From the NCBI GenBank assembly GCA_947650365.1, contig OX393550.1, positions 95,212,951 through 95,276,950 on the forward strand: DNA of 64,000 bases, in the 5' to 3' direction. This DNA is from Chamaelirium japonicum (lineage: Eukaryota; Streptophyta; Magnoliopsida; Liliales; Melanthiaceae). Below are positions 22,392 to 63,475 of the stretch, piece after piece; positions within the stretch are counted from its first letter, which is position 1; the number at the start of each line of letters is the position of its first letter. A model generated the notes under the pieces. The model was not told the origin of the DNA and ran no database searches. It saw nothing but the letters and a program-made list of their open reading frames with translations. A program made the position numbers and the translations under genes.

Positions 22392-24774
22392 CTAGAAGGA
22401 TATGAGATCGTCACCATACATGAAGGAAACAGCAGGCCTTGTTCCATTAGGTTGGAGAGAACCCATCCTTGTGTCCAATATCTCTAACTGAGACTTTACC
22501 CAAGGTGGGTTATACTTGCCTTCGATCCACAATGCTTCACCGGTGTGCTTATGTTTAAAATCCGGAGCTTTTGGGTTCCTCTGTAAGATTGCAGAAGACG
22601 CTGAATTAGTAACTAAGCTATGATGATCACTACACAGAGCATCACCACAGATATTTCAAATGATAACAAAAAAATTGTGCATGCAAGCGATTCAGTAACA
22701 CTCCTCTCCTCGATATGTTGAGGTAAAGAGCAACCCTCCCCAAAGTCCAATCCTATCACGCTTCACTTTTTTATAGCTAATCATGATTTCCTGCCCAAAA
22801 CTTTTCAAACGCTTTGATTCATCAACTTTAAGAGCTATGAACAGTAGAAAGTTGAATATCCAGTGGAGCTTTCATACATGCCCTGATCCTATAAAGCTAT
22901 TATAGTGGGGCCAAAAAGCAAGTGACCACACCAAATTCGCAAAATCTCCTGTTGTAAAGATGAAAACCGCCATTGCCAGTCCCAAGCCCGAATGAGAAAG
23001 GTTGACGGTTGATGTTAGATTGTTAGATTGAAATCCAGTCGGAAAAAACCAACTCAAAAACTCAAACTATGAAATGAAACCTCTTGATGTAAAGATGACA
23101 ACTAAACTTCACACCAATATATGCAAAGGTATGCATGAGTGAGCATGTTGAAGTATCCAGGGGTGACTATGGATACGTTTGAATGCGCAAACCACATGAG
23201 ATGGCTTACTCATAAGTCAAAGACACCTTTGACAAGTGTACACTATTAGATACCCTCACACCCCAAAACCCGGGTCGTAAGGGGAGGTCCACAGCGGGTA
23301 TATTAAGCAGGTGATGGGTGCCTCTCTCACCAATGTGGGACTAACCGTCAACACTCCTCAGGCGGAGCATGCGTGGCAAGGATCCTCCCACGCGGAGCAC
23401 GTGTGGCAAGGCACGATCGGTGGGGAGTACCCGTAGCAGGAGCAGAAGAAGGTGAGAAACCTAGCTCTGATACCATGTTAGATACCCGCACGCCCCAAAA
23501 CCCATGTCGTAAGGGGAGGTCCACAGGGGGTATATTAAGCGGGTGATGGGTGCCTCCCTCACCGATGTGGGACTATCCGTCAACATATACCAAGGCATAT
23601 ACATATCCAAGGAATAATTCATGCAGCTCATGCATTCCAAATTGATTAAATCGGCATATAATTTTAAACAAAGAATGTGAATGACCGAATGCAATCCTCA
23701 CCGCTTCGAGATTGGAAGAGGACCAACCTTATTGTTTCTATTGTCCCACCAATCTACTGGATTAGCAAAGAAGGCTTGCCAGAGCTCTTGTGTCGTCGAA
23801 CCAGTATTAGCGGCATAATTCCCAGGCTTTGCACCTGTTACACCACAGTAAACAATGAGAACCTTCAACCCAACAACAGCAAGCATCTCCTCTCAATTGA
23901 CATATCATATACCTGAGGTAGCAGAGTTCGCCTCTGGATCGTACAAGGACACCGGCGGGAAGCTCCTCTCGATGAAATTCATCTGCTGAACCACCACCTA
24001 TCAGGATTCAGAACAGTACTTTAGAATGCAAATGCGCTAATTTGACACCCAACAAACAAGGACCAGAGAAAGCACCATGACAGAACCTTGTAGTAGACCT
24101 GCCGCTTCTCATCATCCCCTTCCACTGTGTCCGACACGAGCCGCCCGGAGACATAAACTTGGTGGCCCTTCTCCACATGCTGGAATGCAACATGGGCTAG
24201 TTCATCCCAGAATGTTAGATTGATCCTGCAGAGGACCAGACACCAGAAAAAACGAAACCCATTAAATTTCAACACGGTCCCCTTGTCGAGCACCCGATCT
24301 GCAGGGTCGAACCCGAAGGAAAGGTCACATTTTGGCTTCTGGGTATCGATAAACTGAGAGAATGTGGGGGAGGGAGGGATAGCTGCGGGCTCACCAGGTG
24401 GTATCGGTGGCGGATTTCTTGACGCCGAGGCGGGTCCAGGCGAGGACCTTGCCGCTGCTCAGGTGCTTGATCTGGACCGGCGCGCCGATGATTCCTGTCA
24501 GGCGGACGGAGTTGGCGAGTTCCTTGCTCCATGGGATCTCGGGGGGTCTGGGGTGGACCACCCGCTCGTGCTCGTAGTCCCCGTGGCCGCTCGAGCATCG
24601 GATTGGGGGCACCGCAGGAGACCTGACGAACCCTACATAGGTTGTGGGCTTCACTCTGCGGGGCGAGGATTGGAGAGAGAGGAAGAAGGGGGTGGGCCTA
24701 GGGTTAGGGTTAGACAGAGAAAGATAGGGTTTTGCGATTGGAGTTTTCAAATGGCAGACGTTGGGAAGCGCCAT
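22392..24774 (-). CDS. OSB: Organellar single-stranded DNA-binding protein, OSB family; five exons
   Basis: Exons on the minus strand are 24774-24395, 24225-24087, 23997-23913, 23834-23728 and 22580-22392. All introns are GT-AG, the phases join, and the product is 299 residues. Residues 1 to about 70 are Ser/Pro/Arg-rich, like an organelle transit peptide. An OB-fold ssDNA-binding (SSB-like) domain follows at about 75-190, from PRPPEIPWSKELANSVRLTG through LTFWDELAHVAFQHVEKG to VQQMNFIERSF. One plant-specific PDF motif occupies about 218-256 (ELWQAFFANPVDWWDNR ... PDFKHKHTGEALW). It ends in GDDLISF. OSB proteins bind ssDNA in mitochondria or plastids and restrain recombination of organellar DNA; OSB2 is also known as pTAC9. 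Which paralogue this is cannot be decided. The start ATG (MALPNVCHLK) is the only one upstream in frame with a targeting-like N-terminus. A TRIM lies in intron 4. Confidence 0.95.
23244..23585 (-). mobile_element. TRIM retrotransposon with 110-bp LTRs in OSB intron 4
   Basis: Two 110-bp LTRs (23244-23353 and 23476-23585) begin T(G/A)TTAGATACCC and end CCGTCAACA on the plus strand. Next to the right LTR is GCTCTGATACCA, the reverse complement of the tRNA-iMet primer site, so the element points to the minus strand. Flanks TACAC (23239-23243) and TATAC (23586-23590) make a 5-bp target duplication with one transition. I count ten LTR differences, so it is older than the Cassandra copy at 11.4 kb. 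The interior is 122 bp, non-coding, with CGGAGCA(T/C)GYGTGGCAAGG repeated. Confidence 0.9.
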
Positions 24775-24963
24775 CTCTCTATCCCCTCTCTCGGCTTCTC
24801 TCGCACTCTAATTAGAAGCCTCCTGGCTGTGCGCACATAGCAATTGTTAGGGCGGCGACATGGCGGGACAATTCGAGTACAACCAGGCCTACTGCTCCTG
24901 TGACCATGTCATTAGTGCCCTTGACATCAGGTTCTTGAGAGATACCTGCACCACAATTTTTTT

Positions 24964-25505
24964 GAGATTTTTTTCATATTAATATTTTAAAATTATAAAA
25001 TTATTATAATATTATTATAATTTTTATAATTTCAAAATTGACGCTTTGACTACCACGTGACCAATCAGTGCCGAAAAACTCAAAGTCACGTATTTTCGGT
25101 GAATCCTTTATCCCAGTTGCAGGGTTCTTAATTCAGTGTTAACTGAACTCTTTATTCCAGTTGCAAGGTTCAGTTAACTGAACCCTTTATCCCTGTTGCA
25201 GGGTTCTTTGTGAACCCTTTAGCATGTGTTTATTTGAGAAGGGTTGAGTATAACTGAACCTTGTATTTAGGTTATAGGATTTAGTGTTAATTGAACCCTG
25301 TATTATGATTACAAGGTTTAGTGTTAATCATTGTCATTAAGAACCCTGTAACCGGGATAAAGGGTTCATCGAAAACAGGCATGGTGATGAGTTTTTTGGC
25401 GCTAACTGGCCACGTGACAGTCAGAGCGTCACTTTTGAAATTATAAAATTATAATGATATTTTAATAAAGTTATAATTTTAAAATGTTATTATAAAAAAA
25501 TCCCC
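24964..25505. mobile_element. Mutator-type MITE with long inverted arms
   Basis: Flanked by a 9-bp duplication, AATTTTTTT (24955-24963) and AATTTCTTT (25506-25514), with one mismatch. Arms of well over 100 bp are inverted. The left has ATATTTTAAAATTATAAAAT, then TTTCAAAATTGACGCTTTGA, then CCACGTGACC. The right has the complements, including GGCCACGTGACAGTCAGAGC. Both arms carry a CACGTG G-box core. The interior repeats AACCCTTTATCCC...TTGCAGGGTTC in both orientations. It sits in a copia fragment that continues on both sides. Confidence 0.9.
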
Positions 25506-25740
25506 AATTTCTTTTGATCCTTCTGATATTATTGCTCCTGGCATAGTTACCTCTAATAACTCATATTTACCCATTGCTCTTCATAAGGGTAAGAGGTAGC
25601 GTGTTACCTCTCTTCCTAATGCTCAATGTGATTCATATCAGCCTTATCTCCTCAATACATGGCTGCTTTTACTATTGCTTGTCTTATCACTGGTCCTCGT
25701 TATGTTTCTGAGGCTTAGTCATCCATTATGGTCTATTGTG
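25506..25740 (+). mobile_element. Ty1/copia fragment (linker before reverse transcriptase)
   Basis: One frame reads SNNSYLPIALHKGKR, the conserved segment that precedes the RT domain in plant copia polyproteins, and then stops. Nothing of the RT follows before 27.5 kb. It is broken by stops and by the MITE on its left. Confidence 0.6.
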
Positions 25741-26727
25741 ATCATGATGGTGTGGGGGAGGATTTCGGCCGTTGTACGTAAACCCCACTCCAACAGTCGA
25801 TTGAAGGTTTAACCCTTCAGGACGTGGCACGATGTGAAGCTCTAAAGGGTCAAGTGCTGAGCTGTCACACAGTCACTATTGAGATAGAGAAAGAGGAAGA
25901 TAAAGAGTTGACACAAGACGTGGTAACGAATTTCGACCGAAGCCTACGTCTCCGTGCGGTAAAACACAACCTTTGAATCCACTATCACTGAAAATGCAAA
26001 GCTACTCTCGACAGGCCGAGAAGTGCTTGTTACAAGTAGATAGAGGATGGAGGGGGCTTGAGAGTCTGAATACCAGAAGGCTCAAAGAGCTCTAAAAAAC
26101 AGAAAGTGGAATCTGGAATAATGAATCTCGATCTGGATTGTTTACCAGACCTCGGATGATCTTTGTGGACCCCAGGCAGGGGCTGCAGGTCCTATTGTCA
26201 GGCGTTAGCCAAATTTTGTACCCACAGTTATCCCCTCCCAGCTAGGCAGGTGATAACCTGACTGGTTGGGATCCCATGGTGCAAAACTGCTTTGTCGATG
26301 TCGAGGTAGCTTGGCTAACATTGGAAGAAATCTGCCGACCCCCTACCTAGGGCCGACCTTGTTGCATCTGTCGACCCCCTACCAAGGCCCGACCTAAGTG
26401 TCTGTTGATCCGTTATCCGGGCCCGACCGTTGTGTCTACCGACCCCCTATATAAGGCCGACTAGGAGTTTGTCTGCCGACCCGTCGTCCGGGGCTAACCA
26501 TCGTGTCTGCCGACCCCTGCCAAGGGCTGACCGCTGCGTCTGCCGACCCCCTACTAAGGGCCGACCATTGTGTCGGGCGACTGGGAGGATGCTTGAGTTC
26601 ACCCACTGGTGGGGCCCGACAGTATTGATCAGTTAGGGGCGACCGATTGATCGGTCGGTTGTTGACATCCGACCGAGCGGTCGGTCGATTGCCGGCATCC
26701 GACCGAGCGATCGTGTGCCAACGTCCA
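25741..26727. other. Unassigned sequence with a tandem repeat
   Basis: No gene. 26331-26576 is a tandem repeat of roughly 35-37 bp, about seven units, with TCTGCCGACCCCCTAC and GGGCCGACC, followed by GACCGATTGATCGGTCGGTT-type inverted words up to 26720. It may be part of an LTR, but I could not find its ends. Confidence 0.5.
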
Positions 26728-26764
26728 TGTAACATCCGCCCCAAACACACAAGATATTGTCCGC

Positions 26765-26865
26765 TTTGCACGTGCTCGCATGAGAACTTCCCAAGGAGGT
26801 CACCCATCCTAGTTCTACTCTCGCCTGAGCACGCTTAACTACAAAGTTCTTACGAAATTCACAGC
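26765..26865 (-). ncRNA. 5S-rRNA-like segment, Cassandra 2, downstream (3') LTR
   Basis: On the minus strand TAGTTAAGCGTGCTCAGGCG, AGAGTAGAACTAGGATGGGT and GACCTCCTTGGGAAGTTCTC keep the order of 5S rRNA with intact A- and C-box cores. Confidence 0.8.
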
Positions 26866-27179
26866 AGTACACGATTTTAAAACGCGTCTTCTATGTTTGG
26901 GTGGGAAAATTATATAAGTAACTCAGGATCTCCTTCTCTTCAGGCGATGTGGGGCTAACTCATGGCCTTGTACACCTTACCTCACCTCACCTCACCTTAT
27001 CCATCTTGGCATCATAGCCTCAGGAGTATTGACTTTGGCATATTGGATTTTGGTCGTCACAATCCACCCCTCTTAGGGCTACACGTCCACGTGTAAGGTT
27101 AGACCTGCCCATTGCGAGGAAAACCGGCTCTGATACCATTTTGTAACATCCGCCCCAAACACACAAGATATTGTTCGCT

Positions 27180-27280
27180 TTGCCCGTGCTCGCACGAGAA
27201 CTTCCCAGGAAGGTCACCCATCTTAGTACTGCTCTCGCCCGAGCACGCTTAACTGTGGAGTTCTTACGAAATCCGAAGCA
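27180..27280 (-). ncRNA. 5S-rRNA-like segment, Cassandra 2, upstream (5') LTR
   Basis: Minus-strand ACAGTTAAGCGTGCTCGGGC, then GAGAGCAGTACTAAGATGGG, then TGACCTTCCTGGGAAGTTCT. The C-box has one change (AAGATGGGTGACC). Confidence 0.8.
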
Positions 27281-27484
27281 GCGCACAATTTTAAAACGTG
27301 GCTTCTATGTTTGGAAGGGGAAATTATATAAGTAGATTATGATCTCCTTCTCTCCAGACGATGTGGGGCTAACTCATGGCCTTGTACACCTTACCTCATC
27401 TATCTTGGCATCACAGCCTCAGGATTCTTAGATTTTGGCCATTGGCCTATTGGATCTTAATCATCACACATCGTGTCGATTCTT

Positions 27485-30190
27485 TAGGGTTTTCGACACA
27501 ACCTATCTATGCCATCATCTAGCTCTCTTTATTTTTGTTGTGTTACTTGTAATGTCGAAAAAAGTCATAGATTACCTTTTTCTCTCTCTACCTCTATTGT
27601 GTCTAGTCCTCTTGAATTATGCATTCCGACATTTGGGGTCCTGCCCCCATCGTCTATGTTTCTAGCTTTCGTTTTTATGTCATATTCGTTGATAATTATT
27701 CTCGATATACATGGTTGTTTTTTTTAAAAGTTAAATATGATGTTCTCCATGCATTTCGTGTCTTTAAAAGTCTGGTGGAAAATGTTCTCAATTCTAAGTT
27801 CAAGACCCTTCGTATTGATGGCAGTAGAGACTATGTTAGCTAAGCTTTTGTACTGAACTCTCCTCCCATGGTATTTTTCATCAGGTGTCCTGTCCCCACA
27901 CACCTGAACAAAACGGTGTTGCTAAACGCAAACATCATCACCTAGTTGAAGCTTCTATCATCCTTCTTCAGCATGCATTCATGCTCAATACTTATTAGGT
28001 TGATGCTCTTTGCACTACCACATACCTCATTAATTGACTTCTGTCTTCGGTCACCTCGAGTCACCCCCTTTTCGAGGTGTTGTTTTGTAAACCACTTGAC
28101 TATAACATGCTACGGGTGTTCAGTCCCTCTGCTTCCCATGGCTTCACCCTTACACCACCAATAAACTTGATGCCCACTCTACCAGTTGCGCATTTCTTGG
28201 CAATTGCTCCCGCTCCAAAGGCTTCGCCCTTACACCACTAATAAACTTGATGCCCACTCTACCAGTTGCGCATTTCTTGGCTATTGCTCCCGCTCCAAAG
28301 GATATCGATACCTGGACATCGCCACTGGCTGTGTCTTCATCTCCCGCCATGTTGCCTTCTATGAACATATTTTTCCATTTAGCACCACTGCATCACCTCC
28401 GCTTCCTCCGTGCAGTCCAAGTTTAGCCCCTCCTATCATGCATACTATCCTCCCATTTTTTTCATCAAATCCTGCATCTACACCCTCTTCAGCAGTACAA
28501 CCCTCTGCATTACCTTGCGTGCTATCAATAACATCTATGTATACGCCGCTTGCTGTGTCCACTAGCACCACCGCCTGACCATTCAGCCGGCACCCCCTCC
28601 TCTTGTATCCTTGCTTCCCTACCTCCCGTCACGTCCTCGTAGCAATATCTACACGGTGTCTCAACGCCGTGGTGTCATTCCAACTTCTCTCCCCATTGGA
28701 CCATCTCCTCCTGGTCCTCATCCTATGGTTACCCGATCCAAGCTGGGGATCTCCAAATCTAAGTTGCCAATAAGCCTCCTTGTGTCCTCCGACTCTTCTT
28801 CTATTGAGTTGGAACCGACATCCTACTCTAAGGCAGTCATGCACTGTCCATGGCATGAGGCGATGTCCACAAAGTTCCAAGCTTTTCATGATACTTAGAA
28901 GCTGCTTCAGCCTCCTCGCTTCGGCAATGTGATTGAATGTCGTTGGATATTCAATTTCAAGCGCCACCCGAATGGCACAATCTCCCGGTATAAGGCCCGC
29001 CTTGTTGCTAAGGGCTTTCATCAAAGGGAAGGGATTGACTACCAAGATACCTTCAATCCGGTTATCAAACAACCAACCATTCATATAGTGCCATCTTTGG
29101 CTCTTCATCATGGCTGGCAGATCAAACAATTGGATGTCTCCAACGCATTCCTTCATGGCTCACTCTCTGAACATGTTCTAATGCAACAACCACCTGGCTT
29201 TGTAGACCCAAACTTTCCAGGTCATGTTTGCCAACGTAAAGCTCTATATGGGTGGAAGCAGGCACCACGTGCTTGGTTTGAGGAATTCTCCAAATCTCTC
29301 CTCTCGGATGGCTTCCTGAGCAAGAAGAATGATTTGTCCCTCTTTGTTCGGTATGAGCGGTATGAAACTAGCAGGATGACTGTTCGTCTTTTTATATGTT
29401 GATGATATCTTGTTGACAGGCAGTGATCCAAACTTTATTGCCTCCCTTGTTCATCTCATGGGCCGTCGATTTGCTCTTAAAAGACTTGAGACCTCTTCAT
29501 CACTTCCTCAGGGGTTATGTAGTTACATACTCCAAAGGCTTACTTCTCCACCAATGTTATAATATGCAATCGACATCCTTCATAAGGTAGGCAAGTTCAA
29601 TTGCAAGACTTCGACAACTCCTGCCTCCTCCAAGAAGCTTGCTTCTCCTTCGAGGCCCTTCTCAGACCCGACTCTTTACCGCCGACTAGCCGGCATGCTC
29701 CAGTACCTGACGATCACCCGCCCTCGATTTGTCCTTTGTGGTCAATACTGTATGTCAACATATGCATGCTTCGACAGACTCTGACTTCATGGCTCACAAG
29801 CGTATCCTTCGCTATGTTCGAGGCACGCTCGGACATGGTTTACAGTTCTACCGTGGACCTTTCACATTATAGGGATACTCTGATGCGGATTGGGCCGGCG
29901 ATACAGTTGATCGTAAATCTATATCTGGGGTTTGTCTTATGCTCAACCCAAATCTCATCTCCTGGTCGGCTAAAACGCAACCTACAGTTGCTCGCTCATC
30001 CACCGAATCCGAATATCTCAGCCTTGCCTCAACTGCTGCCGATATATCTTGGGTACGCATGCTCCTGAAGGACCTTCATGTTCATCCTCCCGATTGTCTT
30101 GTGATTTGGTGCGATAATATTTTAGCGATTTTTTTTGCTTCCAATCCAGTGTTCCATGCGCGTGCTAAACACATCGAGGTTGACTATCAC
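27485..30190 (+). mobile_element. Ty1/copia pol remnant: integrase, reverse transcriptase, RNase H
   Basis: In order: a GAG-pre-integrase tail with CNVEKSHRLPFSLSTS (27560); integrase core with HSDIWGPAPI and VDNYSRYTWLFFLK (27620-27730); NKLDAHSTSCAFLGYCSRSK (28240); HPMVTRSKLGI (28715). RT follows with YKARLVAKGFHQREGIDY, QLDVSNAFLHGSL and WKQAPRAWFEEF (28929-29300), then YVDDILLTGSD (29394-29425). RNase H/tail has STESEYLSLASTAADISW and KHIEVDYHFI (30000-30190). At least six frame changes or stops break it. Homology stops abruptly after DYHFI. No LTRs were found. The strand is the same as PUMY, which starts 650 bp downstream. Confidence 0.9.
28141..28300 (+). repeat. 80-bp tandem duplication inside copia pol
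   Basis: GCTTC(A/G)CCCTTACACCAC starts at 28141 and again at 28221, and the 80 bases between are repeated with three or so changes. Since 80 is not a multiple of three, the duplication shifts the frame. Confidence 0.9.
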
Positions 30191-30199
30191 TTTATAGGT

Positions 30200-30560
30200 C
30201 AGAAAAGTTGTTCCCAAGCTTCTTGGGGTTCGAGATATTTCCTCACTGGATCGGTTGGCACTGGTATATCCACCACCCGGAGTATCTGCTCCCATGGGGA
30301 TTTCCACTCCAGCCTTTGGGGTAAGGAAGAGAGGAGGGAACTCCCCTTTATCATCCAGATCCTGATGCTTACCTCCCCCGTCTTTCATCACCATGTTAGC
30401 TGTAAAACCGTTAGGCCCATTACCACCATCGCAGGCCACCCTCTACCTCTCGCTCAGATGGACCCATAGAGGGAGATCCAGATCCACGAAGGGTGCTAGC
30501 AAGTAGCAGTCTTTGCTTCGTCTTTAGATCTGGATCCGATCTTACCTTTCACTGTTTTTG
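30200..30560 (-). mobile_element. Possible 5' fragment of an L1-type LINE
   Basis: The minus strand reads from a GATCCAGATC-rich leader into MACDGGNGPNGFTANMVMKD, then EFPPLFLTPKAGVEIPMG. Such a Gly-rich start with an EFPPL motif is seen at the beginning of some plant LINE ORF1 proteins. It abuts the broken copia pol exactly where copia homology ends. The assignment is from memory of the family and is uncertain. Confidence 0.3.
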
Positions 30561-30842
30561 ATGCTCTGATTACCTGACGTTGTCAGTCTGTTTGGATTGT
30601 GTTATTATTATTATTATTTGAGGATGGTGTAATATATTTGAGGAAAAGCTGGCAGGCAGGTAATAGCAATTCTTTTGCTCTTTGAATGGGTGGATTGGCA
30701 TTTAATGTCATTGTTTTTCTTTGTCTTTATGCTTGAACTATTGCATTGCAACACCACTGGTGTCAGTACAGCACTGAAAGCATGTATTTTGTCTAGATCT
30801 CTGTTGTAAGTTTTAATTTGTATCGATCATTCTTATGTGTAG

Positions 30843-60864
<30,022 letters not shown>

Positions 60865-61639
60865 GTACTAAATCTTTTTATAGTCAATCTTATCTCTGGC
60901 TGTTTATGTTTGCATGTATATGCGTGCATGTGTGCATTCACACACACACAAACACACAAAATCAGGGGGCTACCAATAAATACAAAAAAACATATAAAAT
61001 TTCTCAGAGATCAGGAAAATAAAGTAAAATAAGCATAAATTGTATAGGAGTAGAAAATATGAAAAAAAGTAGAAGATTAAAGCCCTAGAATCAAATAAGA
61101 CATGTATTTGAGGCTATTAATTGGAAGATTAAGTCAATTACCACTGCAATCATAGGCTTGAATCCATCAACTTAAACTAAATCAGTATGCACGATGTCAA
61201 ATAATGTTGCACAACAAATCAAGCAACTGAAAGCAAATGCTAGGATGTATATTCCAATTTTTTCTGCAAAACGTTACTATAAATTTGCAATGATCATGAA
61301 ATAAAATAAACAAATGTTTAACTCATGAGATTGAGAGATCATCAGCATCATTATCAGCATGTGGTATGTGTATTCTCATCGGCTGTGTAGAATGGTGCCG
61401 TAAGATTTCATTTCATGATTCATCACCCGGTGATGAATCATATATGTACTTTGTCAATTACACACTTGAAAAAGTAATAGATAGTTCAAGCGTTGCACTG
61501 TGATTTTATCATTCATCCTTATCTGATGGTTTCTTTGAAACCATAAAAAATGTTTTATTAATTGATAGAATTTATTTTAAATATTTTGTTTTTTCTGAGA
61601 CCTCGATACCAAATATCTTATACAAGCTTGACCAGTTGG
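60865..61639. other. Start of PUMY intron 9 (to beyond the window), no exon found
   Basis: Donor GTACTA at 60865 is weak but gives the right phase for the family. I searched for the conserved C-terminal GN(A)xTPF/NELTGG coding region in 60865-64000 and saw none. Confidence 0.5.
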
Positions 61640-62565
61640 AAAACTGTAGGATATTTCTTGAAATATTCCAAAAGATCACAAAATATTCTTGAAACCAGTC
61701 TCGAAATCCTCCAGTTTTCAGAACTCAGCGCTTAGATAAAACAAGACTGAGTTTATGATATGTGTATTTCAACTCGATAACCATGATAAATGATCTTTAT
61801 GTTCTCCATTTAATTTAAGTTATTTTATGTAAATAAGTAAATACTCCCTATTTGTTTTCAAAAAAAAACCAAATGAATCAAAAATTATATTTTTAGTTTT
61901 AGTAGGAGAAAACAGTTTTCAGGGGTTTTAATAAAATCCACATGCTGAAAAAAGTGGCTAAATCAACTCCTTTAGCTCAAAACATTCCACAAGATGTAGA
62001 ACTATAAGCGCATCTAGAAACTATGGTCTATCAAAGGAAATTTTGAATGAATAAAGACTTTTCTATATAAAAACTATTTTTTCCAGACTTAGTAAAGAAA
62101 CAATGTTTCGCATTTCAGCATAATTTTTCCACAATTGCAAACTTGCATAACTTTCTTGTTTTAAGTCTGTTTTCAAAATCGTTTGAAGCATTATTTTAAC
62201 AATCAACTAATCTTTATTTTAAAAATATTTTATTTATAAAAAATATTTAAAAATATTTGAAAAACATAGATCAAAACATGACCAAACAAGACTGCACAAT
62301 AACGCATACGATACAAACTCAAATATATAGAATACATGTTATGTGAAGCTCTACACCCGTAGATTAGGTACAAATATTATCTGAGTATTCCAAAGCGTGT
62401 ATCTATTCTTGGTTTATGACTATCCAGAGTTTCACTAAAGAATTCCATTAAACAATCAATATTTCCTCCATTTCTATAAAATTGCAATATTTTCACATTG
62501 TCAAAATATTTCCATATCGAGAGTATCAAAACATTGGTCGAAATGGAAATTTCGAACCTTGGGTA
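61640..62565. mobile_element. Repeat family copy in the last visible intron
   Basis: Collinear with 50060-51107, ending ATTTCGAACCTTGG. Left part includes ATATTTCTTGAAATATTCC, an inverted AAATATTCTTGAAACC nearby, i.e. foldback-like. Confidence 0.65.
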
Positions 62566-63153
62566 TATGGGACTGAAGGCTCCAGTAGGGCGATCGGAAT
62601 ATGGAGGAGGAAGGGGAGGACGTGACAGTGACGGCGGGCTGAGCGAGTAGGAGAGGAAGGGGGAGGCAAACACTTCCGTGGGATGCATTATCAAAATGGG
62701 GGAAATAGTAAAAAAGAAATCGGGCTGGGGTGTGTGCATGATATTGGGGGTATTAGTAATTTTATGGGTGCAAATATTAACACTCGACGTAAAACTTGTA
62801 ACCCACATCATGGATAGGGATGAGACTTGTCTTCCCTCAAGACCATGTCAGGGTCTCTGATAATCTAATAGGATCTTTTTTTTCGTTGATACATGTGAAG
62901 GCTTAGTGTTGATCTCATGCGGATCTAATTCCTCCCGTGTACCGAAGGGGACCATGTCCCCCCCATCAAAGACGACATCCTCTTTTTATTTTTTTTCTTC
63001 TATTTTTGTGGTGTGCTTTATATTTCCATACATAGACGACATTTTTTTCTTTCTATTGCTTTTCCTTTTTTTCTTTCAGTGGGCCCTGTGTCACTGTTCC
63101 AAGGAGAGGTTTTGTTCCTCCATAATGCGCCACATGGATCCCTTTCAACGTTA

Positions 63154-63156
<3 letters not shown>
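62566..63156. other. No gene recognised
   Basis: Mixed AT-rich and CT-rich sequence, and no element ends. Confidence 0.45.

Positions 63157-63226
<70 letters not shown>
63157..63226. repeat. Compound (TA)n(GA)n microsatellite
   Basis: TA run about 63157-63185, then GA run 63186-63226. Confidence 0.95.
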
Positions 63227-63229
<3 letters not shown>

Positions 63230-63475
63230 TGTTCTGGCGCGCGATGTTGCATGCACAACTAGATCCACGACATTATCACAACCATCAGTGATAGTTGTGA
63301 TACATGAGGGATTTTTCTAATCTTTTTTTCTTTTCTAGGTGCACGTAACCGAAACGTGAGGTAGCAGTGCTCGAGACTGGTGGCACAGAAGGGGGACTTA
63401 GGGCGATTCACCGTTCAGGAGTGACTGCCGAAGTGGATTGAATGCAATTCATTGGTCAAGGTGCTTACTGGCAAA

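Larger units (their letters stand above)
26728..27468 (-). mobile_element. Second Cassandra TRIM, minus strand
   Basis: LTRs at 26728-27061 (334 bp) and 27142-27468 (327 bp) begin TGTAACATCCGCCCC and end TC(G/A)TCACA on the plus strand. The 80-bp interior has the polypurine tract complement (ATCCACCCCTCTTAGGG) on the left and GGCTCTGATACCA, the primer-site complement, on the right. That is the mirror of the copy at 11.4 kb. Each LTR carries a 5S-like segment on the minus strand. Flanking pentamers GTCCA and CATCG do not match, so one end has probably been rearranged. Confidence 0.9.

Noticed and set aside
24859..24985. Small frame starting MAGQFEYNQA upstream of OSB
   Set aside because: It runs into the MITE, has no recognised domain, and overlaps what looks like copia linker sequence.
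26728..27480. Target duplication CATCG/ATCGT for the second Cassandra
   Set aside because: The words flank at different distances and do not abut the LTR ends symmetrically, so I treat the duplication as absent.
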